A DNA stretch of 64,000 nt from Phreatobacter stygius (GTDB lineage Bacteria; Pseudomonadota; Alphaproteobacteria; Rhizobiales; Phreatobacteraceae). The notes under the pieces were generated by a model, which saw only the letters and a program-made list of their open reading frames with translations, did no database searches and was not told the DNA's origin. The position numbers and the translations under genes were made by a program. This document shows, piece after piece, positions 7,889 to 15,755 of this stretch; within the stretch, counting starts at the first letter, position 1, and each line of letters opens with the position of its first letter. The DNA lies in contig NZ_CP039690.1 in NCBI RefSeq assembly GCF_005144885.1, positions 6,374,873-6,438,872 of the forward strand, in the 5' to 3' direction.

Positions 7889-7986
7889 GACAGTCTCCAT
7901 TGGAAAACCCGGTGGTGGGAGGGACACGCCAGATCCGGGATGTTTGTTTCGCTGTCGTCGGGAGGTGTCCGCCGTCGACATTCCGG

Positions 7987-8015
7987 AGATAGGAGCCCGG
8001 CCGATCACGTGCCAA
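7987..8015 (-). promoter_or_regulatory. Promoter of small-protein unit D
   Basis: Minus-strand -35 TTGGCA and -10 CTATCT with 17 bases between, preceded by TTTTCGTGA and GCGTTTTCTCC. A diverged copy of the leader hairpin follows at about 7954-7979. Confidence 0.82.
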
Positions 8016-8114
8016 TCACGAAAAGGAGAAAACGCATGCAGATGAGCGTATCAGTCATTTCATTTGTGCATTGATGCAATTTTAGGCGAAAGCATCGAAC
8101 CCGCTGTGTTCGAC

Positions 8115-8144
8115 AAAAAACGCCGGGGTCCGAACCCCGGCGTT
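8115..8144 (-). terminator. Intrinsic terminator of small-protein unit E
   Basis: Stem CGCCGGGG / CCCCGGCG followed on the minus strand by a run of six T, 37 bases after the stop of paralogue 8. Confidence 0.9.
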
Positions 8145-8180
8145 GAACCAAACGAATCACGATGCCGGCGCTGGCCGCCA

Positions 8181-8396
8181 TCAGGTGCCGGAATTGAAGG
8201 CCGATGACGGCACCGATTCGCGATCGCTCCAGCCCATGCCCGCGCGAGACCGATATTGCGCGAGCGTCGCAGCCGGCGCGTCGGGCGCTTGCAGAATATA
8301 GGCGTCGGCTGTGCCGGCCAGCGTGTCGTCGGCGAGCGCCGGAGCGATAATGGCAAAGGGCGCGAGCAGGGTCGCAGCGAGGAGGAGCTTCTTCAT
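8181..8396 (-). CDS. Small secreted protein, tandem paralogue 8 (unit E, outlier)
   Basis: Unrecognised 71-residue secreted protein. It keeps the signal peptide (MKKLLLAATLLAPFA, cleavage near ALADD) and the C-terminal RESVPSSAFNSGT, but the first conserved block is replaced by an unrelated stretch (AGTADAYILQAPDAP). It therefore shows that the signal peptide and the VPSSAF tail are the most conserved parts of the family. Start at 8396 follows GGAGATCTGTC. Function unknown. Confidence 0.8.
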   Translation of the reverse strand: MKKLLLAATLLAPFAIIAPALADDTLAGTADAYILQAPDAPAATLAQYRSRAGMGWSDRESVPSSAFNSGT

Positions 8397-8491
8397 GACA
8401 GATCTCCGCTCGAAATCCCGGCGGGGAGGGACACACGCCGTCCGGGCGTTCATGTCGTCGTCGCGGGAGGTGTCCGCCGTCGACGCGTCAG

Positions 8492-8520
8492 GGATAAGTC
8501 CGGGAGCCAGTCAGAGCCAA
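8492..8520 (-). promoter_or_regulatory. Promoter of small-protein unit E
   Basis: Minus-strand -35 TTGGCT and -10 TTATCC with 17 bases between, a slightly weaker version of the array promoter. The upstream block GCATTTTCCC and GTGATTGGC is kept. Confidence 0.7.
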
Positions 8521-8662
8521 TCACGAATCCGGGAAAATGCATGAAGCGGATCCTGGTCGCGAATGCGTGATTGCGCGGTCGCACGAATGTGAACGCCAGT
8601 CGCGCGGCTGTGAACCAAGGCCGGCACGTCATCCGCAATCCTGCCGCCTTTGCGGTGACGGC

Positions 8663-8695
8663 AAAAAGAAACGCCGGGGTGTGAGCCCCGGCGTT
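8663..8695 (-). terminator. Intrinsic terminator of the MFS transporter gene
   Basis: Stem AACGCCGGGG / CCCCGGCGTT followed by TTTCTTTTTG on the minus strand, 30 bases after the transporter stop. The stem is the same one used by four of the small-protein units. Confidence 0.88.
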
Positions 8696-8724
8696 CCCAG
8701 ATCGAACCCCTGTCGGGCCCGGCT

Positions 8725-10392
8725 TTATTTTTCTTCGTAGGTGAAGATGTCGCGATCCTTGGTCTCGGGCACGAAGAACAGGCCGACGACGAAGGTCATC
8801 ATGGCGATGATGATCGGGTACCAGAGGCCGGAATAGATGTCGCCGGTGGCCGCCACGATGGCGAAGGAGATCGGCGGCAGGAACCCACCGAACCAGCCAT
8901 TGCCGATGTGATAGGGCAGCGACATGCCGGTGTAGCGGATGCGGGTCGGGAACAGTTCGACCAGCATGGCGGCGATCGGGCCGTAGACCATGGTGACATA
9001 GAGCACCAGGATGAACAGCAGGCCGGTCAGCGCCCACATCTGGCCGTTCATGCCGGTCTTGGCGATGTTGGCGATGCCCGCGTCATCCGGCTTGGGATAG
9101 CCGGCGGCCTGAGCGGCGGCGGCGATGCCGCGAGCGAAGTTGGCGTCGACCGGCACTTCGGTGCCACCGATCGTCACCTTGGTCGGCGAACCGGCCGGTG
9201 CGTTCACCTGCTCGTATTTGATGGTGGCGCGGGCGAGGCTCTGGCGGGCGATGTCGCAGGGCTGGGTGAAGGTCCGCACGTTGACCGGGTCGAACAGCGA
9301 ACCGCAGGTGGCGGGATCCGCCGACACCGTCGCCTGGACGTTCTGCACCGCGGCGGCAAGCGTCGGATTGCCGACCTTGGCGATCTGACCGAACAGCGGG
9401 AAATAGGTGACCGCGGCGATCAGGCAGCCGGCCAGGATGATCGGTTTGCGGCCGATCTTGTCGGACAGCGAGCCGAAGAAGATGAAGAACGGCGTCCCGA
9501 GGAGCAACGACATGGCGATCAGCACATTGGCCGTCGTGCCGTCGATCTTCAGCGTCTGGGTCAGGAAGAACAGCGCGTAGAACTGGCCGCAATACCAGAC
9601 CGCGGCCTGGCCGGCGGTGCCGCCGAACAGTGCGAGAAGGCCGATCTTGGCGTTTTTCCAATTGCCGAAAGCTTCCGTCAGCGGCGCCTTCGAACCGGTG
9701 CCTTCTTCCTTCATCTTCTTGAAGGCCGGCGATTCATTCAGCTGCAGCCGGATCCAGATCGACACGCCGAGCAGCAGGATCGAGAGGAGGAACGGCACGC
9801 GCCAGCCCCAGGATGCGAAACTCTCCGCGGACATGCTGAGACGCAGGCCGAGAATGACCACCAGCGACAGGAACAGGCCGACCGTGGCGGTCGTCTGGAT
9901 CCACGAGGTGTAATAGCCACGGCGTCCCTGCGGCGAGTGCTCGGCGACATAGGTCGCGGCACCGCCATATTCACCACCGAGCGCCAGGCCCTGCAGCAGG
10001 CGGCAGGCGATGAAGGCGGTCGGCGCGAGGATGCCGATCGAGGCGTAACCCGGCAGCAGGCCGACCACGAAGGTCGCGACACCCATGATCGTCATGGTGA
10101 CGAGGAAGGTATATTTCCGGCCGATCAGGTCGCCCAGGCGGCCGAAGAACAGCGCACCGAACGGGCGCACGGCAAAGCCTGCGGCAAAGCTCAGCAGCGT
10201 GAAGATGAAGCCGGCCGTCGGGTTCACGCCCGAGAAGAAGTTCGCCGAAATGTTCGCGGCGAGAGCGCCGGCGAGATAGAAATCATACCACTCGAAGATC
10301 GTTCCGGTGGATGAGGCGAGGATGACCTTCCTCTCCTCGGCGGTCATTGGGCGTGGCGCTGCGGCCGTGCCCGCGGCTGAACTCATCGACAT
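8725..10392 (-). CDS. MFS transporter, metabolite:H+ symporter (MHS) type, with large periplasmic insert
   Basis: Inner-membrane major facilitator of 555 residues, probably a proton symporter for an organic acid or zwitterion; the substrate is not visible. It begins TIFEWYDFYLAGAL, the MHS hallmark, and has GRLGDLIGRKYTF in the loop after TM2-3, GGEYGGAATYVAEH in the middle, and GSLSDKIGRKPIILAG at the half repeat. An extra segment of about 110 residues, with a Cys pair (ATCGSLF, QPCDIA), lies between two late helices. ATG at 10392 follows AGGGGA. It ends just before the small-protein array and shares its terminator stem. Confidence 0.88.
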   Translation of the reverse strand: MSMSSAAGTAAAPRPMTAEERKVILASSTGTIFEWYDFYLAGALAANISANFFSGVNPTAGFIFTLLSFAAGFAVRPFGALFFGRLGDLIGRKYTFLVTMTIMGVATFVVGLLPGYASIGILAPTAFIACRLLQGLALGGEYGGAATYVAEHSPQGRRGYYTSWIQTTATVGLFLSLVVILGLRLSMSAESFASWGWRVPFLLSILLLGVSIWIRLQLNESPAFKKMKEEGTGSKAPLTEAFGNWKNAKIGLLALFGGTAGQAAVWYCGQFYALFFLTQTLKIDGTTANVLIAMSLLLGTPFFIFFGSLSDKIGRKPIILAGCLIAAVTYFPLFGQIAKVGNPTLAAAVQNVQATVSADPATCGSLFDPVNVRTFTQPCDIARQSLARATIKYEQVNAPAGSPTKVTIGGTEVPVDANFARGIAAAAQAAGYPKPDDAGIANIAKTGMNGQMWALTGLLFILVLYVTMVYGPIAAMLVELFPTRIRYTGMSLPYHIGNGWFGGFLPPISFAIVAATGDIYSGLWYPIIIAMMTFVVGLFFVPETKDRDIFTYEEK

Positions 10393-10755
10393 CGTTTCAT
10401 CCCCTAGCTGGGCCACCAGGCAAACCACGACCGTTGCCGCGAACCAGGGCTCGCGGGTCGAAGGGGCGCCGGATGGCGATATGGACTTATGGGCGATCCT
10501 CTGGGCGCCGGGTCGCTTCGGCGAGACGGTTCGGGGGCCGTCTGTCCCGTTTCCTCCTGACCCGTCCGCCCCGCGAGGACAGGTTCGAGCGTGCCGGGCT
10601 TCAAAGGCTCGAAAAGAGCCATCCCGATCATGTCTGCCGCTCACATTCACCCTGTCGGACGAAGGTTTGCGAACCTGCGGTCGATTCGCTTCACCACGCC
10701 CTAGAGTCAGGCTAAGACTAACGCCAATGCGGCATTCAAGTCACGGGGATGGGCC
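10393..10755. other. Intergenic region between divergent transporter and secreted-protein genes
   Basis: Divergent upstream region of 363 bases. It should hold both promoters, but no clear -35/-10 pair stands out. A short inverted repeat AGGTT-TGCG-AACCT at 10663-10676 could be a binding site. No gene seen. Confidence 0.4.
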
Positions 10756-11214
10756 ATGAGACCTTGGTCTATGATCCTTTCGGCGATAGCTGTCGCCCTG
10801 GGGACGGCATCATTTGTACAGTCCGCGAATGCCCAATATTACCGGCGGACCAGCATCATCGATGGCCGCAACGGTGATGTCGCAGTCGTCAGGCACACGA
10901 TCGACTGCAATTGCGGGCCGCGGGTCAGAACCTATCGCGCCGGAACCTTCACCTATGTGGTGCCGCGCCCACCGGTGGTCGACTACGGCATGGTGCTGCC
11001 GATCTATCAACCGCCGCTCTACACTTTTCCGCGCCAGGTCGTCCCGGCCTATCCGGTCTATCCGCGCTCCGGCGCCTATCCGGTGACCTCGCCGCGCCAG
11101 CAGCAGGCGCTGCTGCCGGTTCGCCCCTGGTACCCGACCGGCACCGATGCCCGGGTGATCGGGCTTGACGAGATGCCGCCGGCGGAGGCGCCACGGCCGC
11201 GCCGCCGCCGCTGA
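10756..11214 (+). CDS. Proline/tyrosine-rich secreted protein of unknown function
   Basis: Unrecognised 152-residue protein. It has an N-terminal signal peptide (MRPWSMILSAIAVALG, cleavage near ANAQ). The mature chain is rich in Pro, Tyr and Arg, with repeated short motifs such as RPPVVDYG, PAYPVYP and PVRPWYP, and an Arg-rich end. There are two close cysteines (DCNCG near residue 56). It looks like a periplasmic or outer-surface protein of low complexity. The start is the ATG in ggggatgggccATG, with GGGATGGG as a modest ribosome site. It is single, between a divergent transporter gene and the convergent rlmB. Confidence 0.7.
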   Translation: MRPWSMILSAIAVALGTASFVQSANAQYYRRTSIIDGRNGDVAVVRHTIDCNCGPRVRTYRAGTFTYVVPRPPVVDYGMVLPIYQPPLYTFPRQVVPAYPVYPRSGAYPVTSPRQQQALLPVRPWYPTGTDARVIGLDEMPPAEAPRPRRRR

Positions 11215-11293
11215 GCTTGCGCAATCGGACTGGCCGAACGCGCTTAGGGTTGCGCGCCCGGTTCGCCTCGCGGGATCGTGCCGGCCGCCGGCG

Positions 11294-12127
11294 TCAGCTG
11301 CGCAGGCCGAGCCGGGTGGTCACGGCATAAAGCGCCAGCGCCGTGGCGTTCGACACATTGAGGCTCTTGATCGCGCCGGGCATGTCGATACGCGCCAGCG
11401 CGTCGCAGGTGTCGCGCGTCAGCTGCCGCAGGCCCTTGCCCTCGGCGCCGAGCACCAGCGCCACCGGTTCGCGCAGCTTGACCTGGTCGAGGTCGGCATC
11501 GCCCTCGCTGTCCAGCCCGACCAGCAGGAAACCGCGGTCGCGCAGTTCCAGCATCGCCCGCGCCAGATTCGTGACGGTGACGAAGGGCACGTGTTCGAGG
11601 CCGCCCGAGGCGCTCTTGGCGAGCACGCCGGTCGCTTCGGGCGAATGGCGGTTGGTGGTGACGATCGCCTTGACGCCGAAGGCGGCGGCCGACCGCACGA
11701 TGGCGCCGACATTGTGCGGGTCGGTGACCTGGTCGAGCAGCAGGAGCACGCCCTCCGCCGGCATGGTGCGCAGGTCCGGCGGGTCCAGCGCGTCGGCCTC
11801 GGCGAACAATCCCTGGTGCAGCGCATCGGGGGTCGCCGCCAGGCGCTTGTCGATCTCGCGCACCGGCACGATCGTCGCCTGATGCGCGATGCCTTCTTCG
11901 TCCAGCCGCTTGGCGCCGTTCTCGGTCGCCAGCAGCAGGCGAATCCGGCGCCCCTTGTTGCGCAGGGCTTCCGACACCGTATGCCAGCCATAAAGCAGCA
12001 CCGTGCCGGTTTCGAACTCGGGCGCTGCCTCGCGCAGCACGCGGCCGCCGCGTCCCTTGAAGGGGCGTCCGGGTTTCGAAAAGGGGCGGAAGGGCTTCTT
12101 GTTGCCCCGCGGAGGCGTCGTATTCAT
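11294..12127 (-). CDS. rlmB: 23S rRNA (guanosine-2'-O-)-methyltransferase RlmB, TrmH family
   Basis: SpoU/TrmH-family SPOUT methyltransferase of 277 residues that would 2'-O-methylate a guanosine in the 23S rRNA peptidyl-transferase centre (G2251 in E. coli). A basic, disordered tail of about 40 residues precedes the substrate-binding domain (LLYGWHTVSEAL). The catalytic domain has all three family motifs: DQVTDPHNVGAIVRSAAAFG, LVLGAEGKGLR and SLNVSNATALALY. The Arg in motif 1 and Asn in motif 3 are the expected catalytic and binding residues. It is upstream of and divergent from tRNA-Tyr. Confidence 0.93.
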   Translation of the reverse strand: MNTTPPRGNKKPFRPFSKPGRPFKGRGGRVLREAAPEFETGTVLLYGWHTVSEALRNKGRRIRLLLATENGAKRLDEEGIAHQATIVPVREIDKRLAATPDALHQGLFAEADALDPPDLRTMPAEGVLLLLDQVTDPHNVGAIVRSAAAFGVKAIVTTNRHSPEATGVLAKSASGGLEHVPFVTVTNLARAMLELRDRGFLLVGLDSEGDADLDQVKLREPVALVLGAEGKGLRQLTRDTCDALARIDMPGAIKSLNVSNATALALYAVTTRLGLRS

Positions 12128-12202
12128 GCGTCCTCATCTCATGACCCGGCGTCGCGCGCAATTGCCGCCGGCATCTCATGTCAGGCGCGTGACGTTTCAA
12201 GG

Positions 12203-12231
12203 TTGACAGGGCAGGGAGCCATCCCTATCAA
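12203..12231 (+). promoter_or_regulatory. Promoter of tRNA-Tyr
   Basis: TTGACA at 12203 and TATCAA at 12226, separated by 17 bases, with the predicted start about 30 bases before the tRNA. Confidence 0.75.
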
Positions 12232-12269
12232 GCGCGCCACACCCCGCGGCCAGTCCGAGGGTCTGGGAC

Positions 12270-12354
12270 GGGGGAATGTCCCGAGCGGCAAAGGGGGCGG
12301 ACTGTAAATCCGCTGGCTACGCCTTCGTAGGTTCGAGTCCTACTTCCCCCACCA
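12270..12354 (+). tRNA. tRNA-Tyr (GTA)
   Basis: Eighty-five bases with a long variable arm: acceptor GGGGGAA pairs with TTCCCCC, anticodon stem around loop CTGTAAA with GTA at 12304-12306, T-loop GTTCGAGTCC and encoded 3' CCA. Confidence 0.97.
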
Positions 12355-12617
12355 CCCACCCCAAGATGTCGATCCATTTCAAAGCGTTGCCGCCGACGGC
12401 GGCGCGCATCGCGCGGTCCGCAAGCGCGCTTGCCATCGACCTCTGCATGGCCGGGGCGACGTCGTTTGAAACGTCTCTGGCGTAGCAGCGCAAGAAACCA
12501 TAAACGCTCCGGTTGAATGTGGGCTCTTGCCGATGCCGCGGCGATCGTTTCAAGATCGAGCCTGACCCGCTGTTCCCGATCGACATCAAGCACAATCTGT
12601 TTGTTGGGTGGCTGCTC

Positions 12618-13637
12618 ATGACCAGATCGTTCGCCTATTGCGCAGCCGGCACCTGTACCGACGTCGTCTCGGTCGACGCCTATCGCGACATCTCCGCGCC
12701 GGTTGGCGCGCTCGAAAATCGCGGCGCCAGTCTGCGTGGCAACCTCAAGCCCGACGTCCTGATTGTCCAGCAGCTGCTCAACAAGATCGCCATGGCGGAG
12801 GGCGGGCCGACCAGCGCGGGCAGCAGCGGCAGGCTCCAGGAGGACGGTCTGTGCGGGCCGCGGACCCGCCTGGCCATTCAGAAATTCCAGGAGAAGCAGT
12901 TTCCGGGCAAACGGCCGGATACCATTGTCGACAAGGCCCAACGCACGATCTATCGCCTCAATCAGCTCGCGGCGCCCGAGGTCGATGATTTTCTCAAGGC
13001 CAAGGCGGTTGCCTCGCTCGGCATTGTCGCGAGCTATCTCGTGCGCACCCTGGCGCGGATCGATCTCGTCAGGCTGTCGTGGATGACGCCGAACGCGCAG
13101 TTCAACAACACGAAGGAAGAGGCACGCCTCAACTTTCATTTCCACCTGGACCGCTCGAGCGACAAGCGGCGCGACCTCGACATGATCCGTCGGACCTATC
13201 AGACCATGCTGGCCGCATCCGGATATGTTCCGAAGGGGCCGAACCAGAAATCGGCTTTCGGTTTTCTCGATACCAGACCGAAAGAGGCTCTGGGTGAAGT
13301 CCAATACGCCTGGGCCTATGCCGGCGGATTTCTTTACCTGCAAGGTGTCGATGGCCATAGCGCACTGCACGAGACGAACCTTCGTGCCGACCAGATCTAT
13401 CTCTCGCGGTCGCTTCTGAACGCTCACGAGGGGGCCATCATCTACGCCATTACCCACGAGCTTGCGCATTTTTGCGGCGGCGTGCACGGCGATATCGATT
13501 ACATCGAGGACAGGGCCTACTTTCACAAAGACAGAAAGAAATGCGAAAAACTGGACGCTTACCAGGCGATGACCAACGCCGACAGCTACGGCCAGTATAA
13601 TTGGGAGGTCAATCGCAACACCCACTACCAGCCATAG
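12618..13637 (+). CDS. Peptidoglycan-binding domain fused to M35-like zinc metallopeptidase
   Basis: Predicted zinc endopeptidase of 339 residues. Residues about 42-95 resemble a peptidoglycan-binding domain (KPDVLIVQQLLNKI, then GLCGPRTRLAIQKFQ). The C-terminal third carries HELAH at 280-284 (zinc site and catalytic Glu), GDIDYIED downstream with possible third-ligand Asp, and ADSYGQY at 321, a layout like the aspzincin/deuterolysin (M35) family. There is no ordinary signal peptide. The ATG at 12618 is preferred to an upstream TTG at 12513; the ribosome site is weak. It stands alone directly downstream of tRNA-Tyr. An effector or wall-processing role is only inference; the family assignment is from motifs. 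Confidence 0.72.
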   Translation: MTRSFAYCAAGTCTDVVSVDAYRDISAPVGALENRGASLRGNLKPDVLIVQQLLNKIAMAEGGPTSAGSSGRLQEDGLCGPRTRLAIQKFQEKQFPGKRPDTIVDKAQRTIYRLNQLAAPEVDDFLKAKAVASLGIVASYLVRTLARIDLVRLSWMTPNAQFNNTKEEARLNFHFHLDRSSDKRRDLDMIRRTYQTMLAASGYVPKGPNQKSAFGFLDTRPKEALGEVQYAWAYAGGFLYLQGVDGHSALHETNLRADQIYLSRSLLNAHEGAIIYAITHELAHFCGGVHGDIDYIEDRAYFHKDRKKCEKLDAYQAMTNADSYGQYNWEVNRNTHYQP

Positions 13638-13796
13638 CGAGTGCCAGAAAACGCGTCGCATGTCGCGCAGGCCCACCGGGCATGCCGACATCGGCCTGCG
13701 GCCGAAGCGCCCGGCGATAATCGAAACATGCCGGCTGTCGGAAGCCTGGCACCACGATTGCGGGTCACCGATGCCAAGAGGCGTTGGAGGCCAGGC

Positions 13797-15338
13797 ATGT
13801 ATCATCACGCGACAAGCATTGTCCCGGAACAAGACGAAAAGTCTCGTTCCGGCGGGGCCGGCCGGCCCGTCGCCACGCCGCGCGAAAGCGCCTCCAGCCC
13901 AATCCGGCCCCTGGTGCTCGACCTCGACGGCACCTTGCTGCGAACCGACGTGCTGCTGGAGTGCATTGTCGCGGTGCTCAGGCGCAACCCGCTCGCGCTC
14001 TTCTCGATCCTGCTCTGGGCCTTGCAGGGCCGCGCCGTCCTGAAGCAGCGGGTCGCGCGCCTGGCCAACCTCGATCTCACGACCTTGCCGGTCGACCAGC
14101 GCGTGGTTGCGCTCGCCCGCGCCGCGGCCGCTGCGGGCCGGCCCGTGGTTCTGGCAACCGCCGCCACCGAAGAACTGGCGCGCGGCATTGCCGAGCGCTT
14201 CCCGTTCATCAGTCACGTCATCGCCTCGAACGCCAAAACCAACCTGAAGGGCCCGGCCAAGGCCGAGGCCTTGATCAAGGCGTTCCCCGAGGGTTTCGAT
14301 TATGCCGGCGACAGCGCGGCCGATCTGCCGGTCTTCGCCGCCGCCGAGACCGTCATCCTGGTGCGCGCCCGTCACAATGTCGTCGCCCGCGCCAAGGTGC
14401 TGGACAAGCCGACCGAGATCCTGGCCAAGGAGCACTCGGCGGCGGCCGTCTGGGCCCGCGCCTTGCGCCTCAAACAATGGTCGAAGAACGCTCTGGTCTT
14501 CGCGCCGATCCCGCTCGCCGGCGCCTTGTTCGCCCCGCAGGCCTGGATCGCGGCGTCGCTCGCCTTCCTGGGGCTCGGCCTCGTCGCTTCGGCGACCTAT
14601 CTGGTCAACGATCTGTTCGACCTGCCGCACGACCGCCAGCATTGGTCGAAGCGCGACCGGCCGCTCGCCAGCGGTGCGCTCGGCATCAAGCCGGCCTTGC
14701 TCGCGCTGCCGGCGCTGATGGCGCTCGGCTTCGGCATGGCCGCGCTGGCCGGCCCTGGCGTCGTCCTGGTCACCGCTCTCTATGTCGTGGTGACGCTCGC
14801 CTATTCGCTCTGGTTGAAACAGGTGCCGATCGTCGACGTTTCGATGCTGGCCGGCCTGTTCACCTTGCGCCTGCTGCTCGGCGTCGTGGCCATCGGAGCG
14901 GTCATTTCGCCCTGGCTTTTCGTCTTCTCCTTCGCCCTGTTCCTGTCGCTGTCCAGCGCCAAGCGGCATACCGAACTGACGCGCGCGAAGATCCATGGCG
15001 TCAGCCTGCGCGGCCGCGGCTATCAGGCGCTGGACGAGCCGTTGCTGCTCGGCATGGGCCTGGCCGCGGTGGCAAGCTCGGTGCTGATCCTGATCCTCTA
15101 CCTGATGGCCGAGGGCTTCCGGGCCGGCCACTACACCGCGCCCGGCTTCTTGTGGTGCGCGCCGGTCATCATCTTCCTCTGGCAGATGCGCATCTGGCTC
15201 CTGTCGCAGCGCGGCGTGCTGGACGATGATCCGGTCACCTTCGCCATCCGCGACCGGCCGAGCCTGATGCTCGGCGCGGCGCTCGTGGCGGCCTTCCTGG
15301 CCGCCCATCTCGGCGGAGCCTTGCCATGGCCGGCCTGA
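13797..15338 (+). CDS. HAD-like phosphatase domain fused to UbiA-family prenyltransferase
   Basis: Two-domain protein of 513 residues. The N-terminal HAD domain has VLDLDGTLL at about 40-48 and YAGDSAADLPVF later. The C-terminal part is a polytopic UbiA domain with NDLFDLPHDRQHWSKRDRPLASG starting near residue 271, the Mg-diphosphate motif of this superfamily, and a second Asp-rich loop. The fusion resembles enzymes that move a phosphoribosyl group to polyprenyl phosphate in surface-glycan synthesis, with the HAD part removing a phosphate; that role is inferred. ATG at 13797 is preceded by GGAGG. The next gene (GtrA family) overlaps by 13 bases, so the two are translationally coupled. Confidence 0.85.
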   Translation: MYHHATSIVPEQDEKSRSGGAGRPVATPRESASSPIRPLVLDLDGTLLRTDVLLECIVAVLRRNPLALFSILLWALQGRAVLKQRVARLANLDLTTLPVDQRVVALARAAAAAGRPVVLATAATEELARGIAERFPFISHVIASNAKTNLKGPAKAEALIKAFPEGFDYAGDSAADLPVFAAAETVILVRARHNVVARAKVLDKPTEILAKEHSAAAVWARALRLKQWSKNALVFAPIPLAGALFAPQAWIAASLAFLGLGLVASATYLVNDLFDLPHDRQHWSKRDRPLASGALGIKPALLALPALMALGFGMAALAGPGVVLVTALYVVVTLAYSLWLKQVPIVDVSMLAGLFTLRLLLGVVAIGAVISPWLFVFSFALFLSLSSAKRHTELTRAKIHGVSLRGRGYQALDEPLLLGMGLAAVASSVLILILYLMAEGFRAGHYTAPGFLWCAPVIIFLWQMRIWLLSQRGVLDDDPVTFAIRDRPSLMLGAALVAAFLAAHLGGALPWPA

Positions 15339-15739
15339 ACGGCGAAGCCGTCCGGTTTCTGGCCTGCGGCGGTTTCGCCGCCTTCGTCAACTGGGCCGCG
15401 CGCATCGCGCTGTCGGCCGTCATGCCCTTCGAGGCGGCGGTGGTGCTCGCCTATGTCATCGGCATGGTCGTCGGCTTCACGCTCTACCGCACGGTAGTCT
15501 GGACCGAACACGAGGCGACGCTCTCCGACCAGCTCATCGGCTTCGTCCTGGTCAATGCGCTGAGCGCGCTCGTGGTGTTCGGCGTCGCCATTGGCCTCAG
15601 GACCGCGCTGGCCGGCCTGGCGGGATCGGGCGGGCTGGTCGACGCGGCGGCCCATGGCCTGGCCATCGGGATCGGCGCCGTGGCCAATTTTGTCGGCCAC
15701 CGCTCCTTCACCTTCAAGCCGCGCGCCACCGGCGCGTGA
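15326..15739 (+). CDS. GtrA family membrane protein
   Basis: Small inner-membrane protein of 137 residues with four predicted helices and the family signature RFLACGGFAAFVNWAARI at the N-terminus, then VGFTLYRTVVW and the closing NFVGHRSFTF. GtrA proteins help move lipid-linked sugars across the membrane. Its ATG lies inside the 3' end of the HAD-UbiA gene, so it likely flips the product of that enzyme; that link is inference from the overlap. Confidence 0.9.
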   Translation: MAGLNGEAVRFLACGGFAAFVNWAARIALSAVMPFEAAVVLAYVIGMVVGFTLYRTVVWTEHEATLSDQLIGFVLVNALSALVVFGVAIGLRTALAGLAGSGGLVDAAAHGLAIGIGAVANFVGHRSFTFKPRATGA

Positions 15740-15755
15740 TCCCCGGTCGACCCGC

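Noticed and set aside
4736-8540. CRISPR-like pattern from repeated blocks
   Set aside because: The repeats are paralogous genes, leaders and terminators of unequal spacing, hundreds of bases apart, without short spacers.
12270-13637. Integrative element attached at tRNA-Tyr
   Set aside because: No integrase, no second copy of the tRNA 3' end and no mobility gene seen; only the position hints at it.
12228-15308. A 1026-codon open frame on the minus strand
   Set aside because: It runs antisense across tRNA-Tyr, the M35-like gene and most of HAD-UbiA. Its product is compositionally strange (R/G/D/Q-rich) and matches no family; a typical shadow of GC-rich coding DNA.
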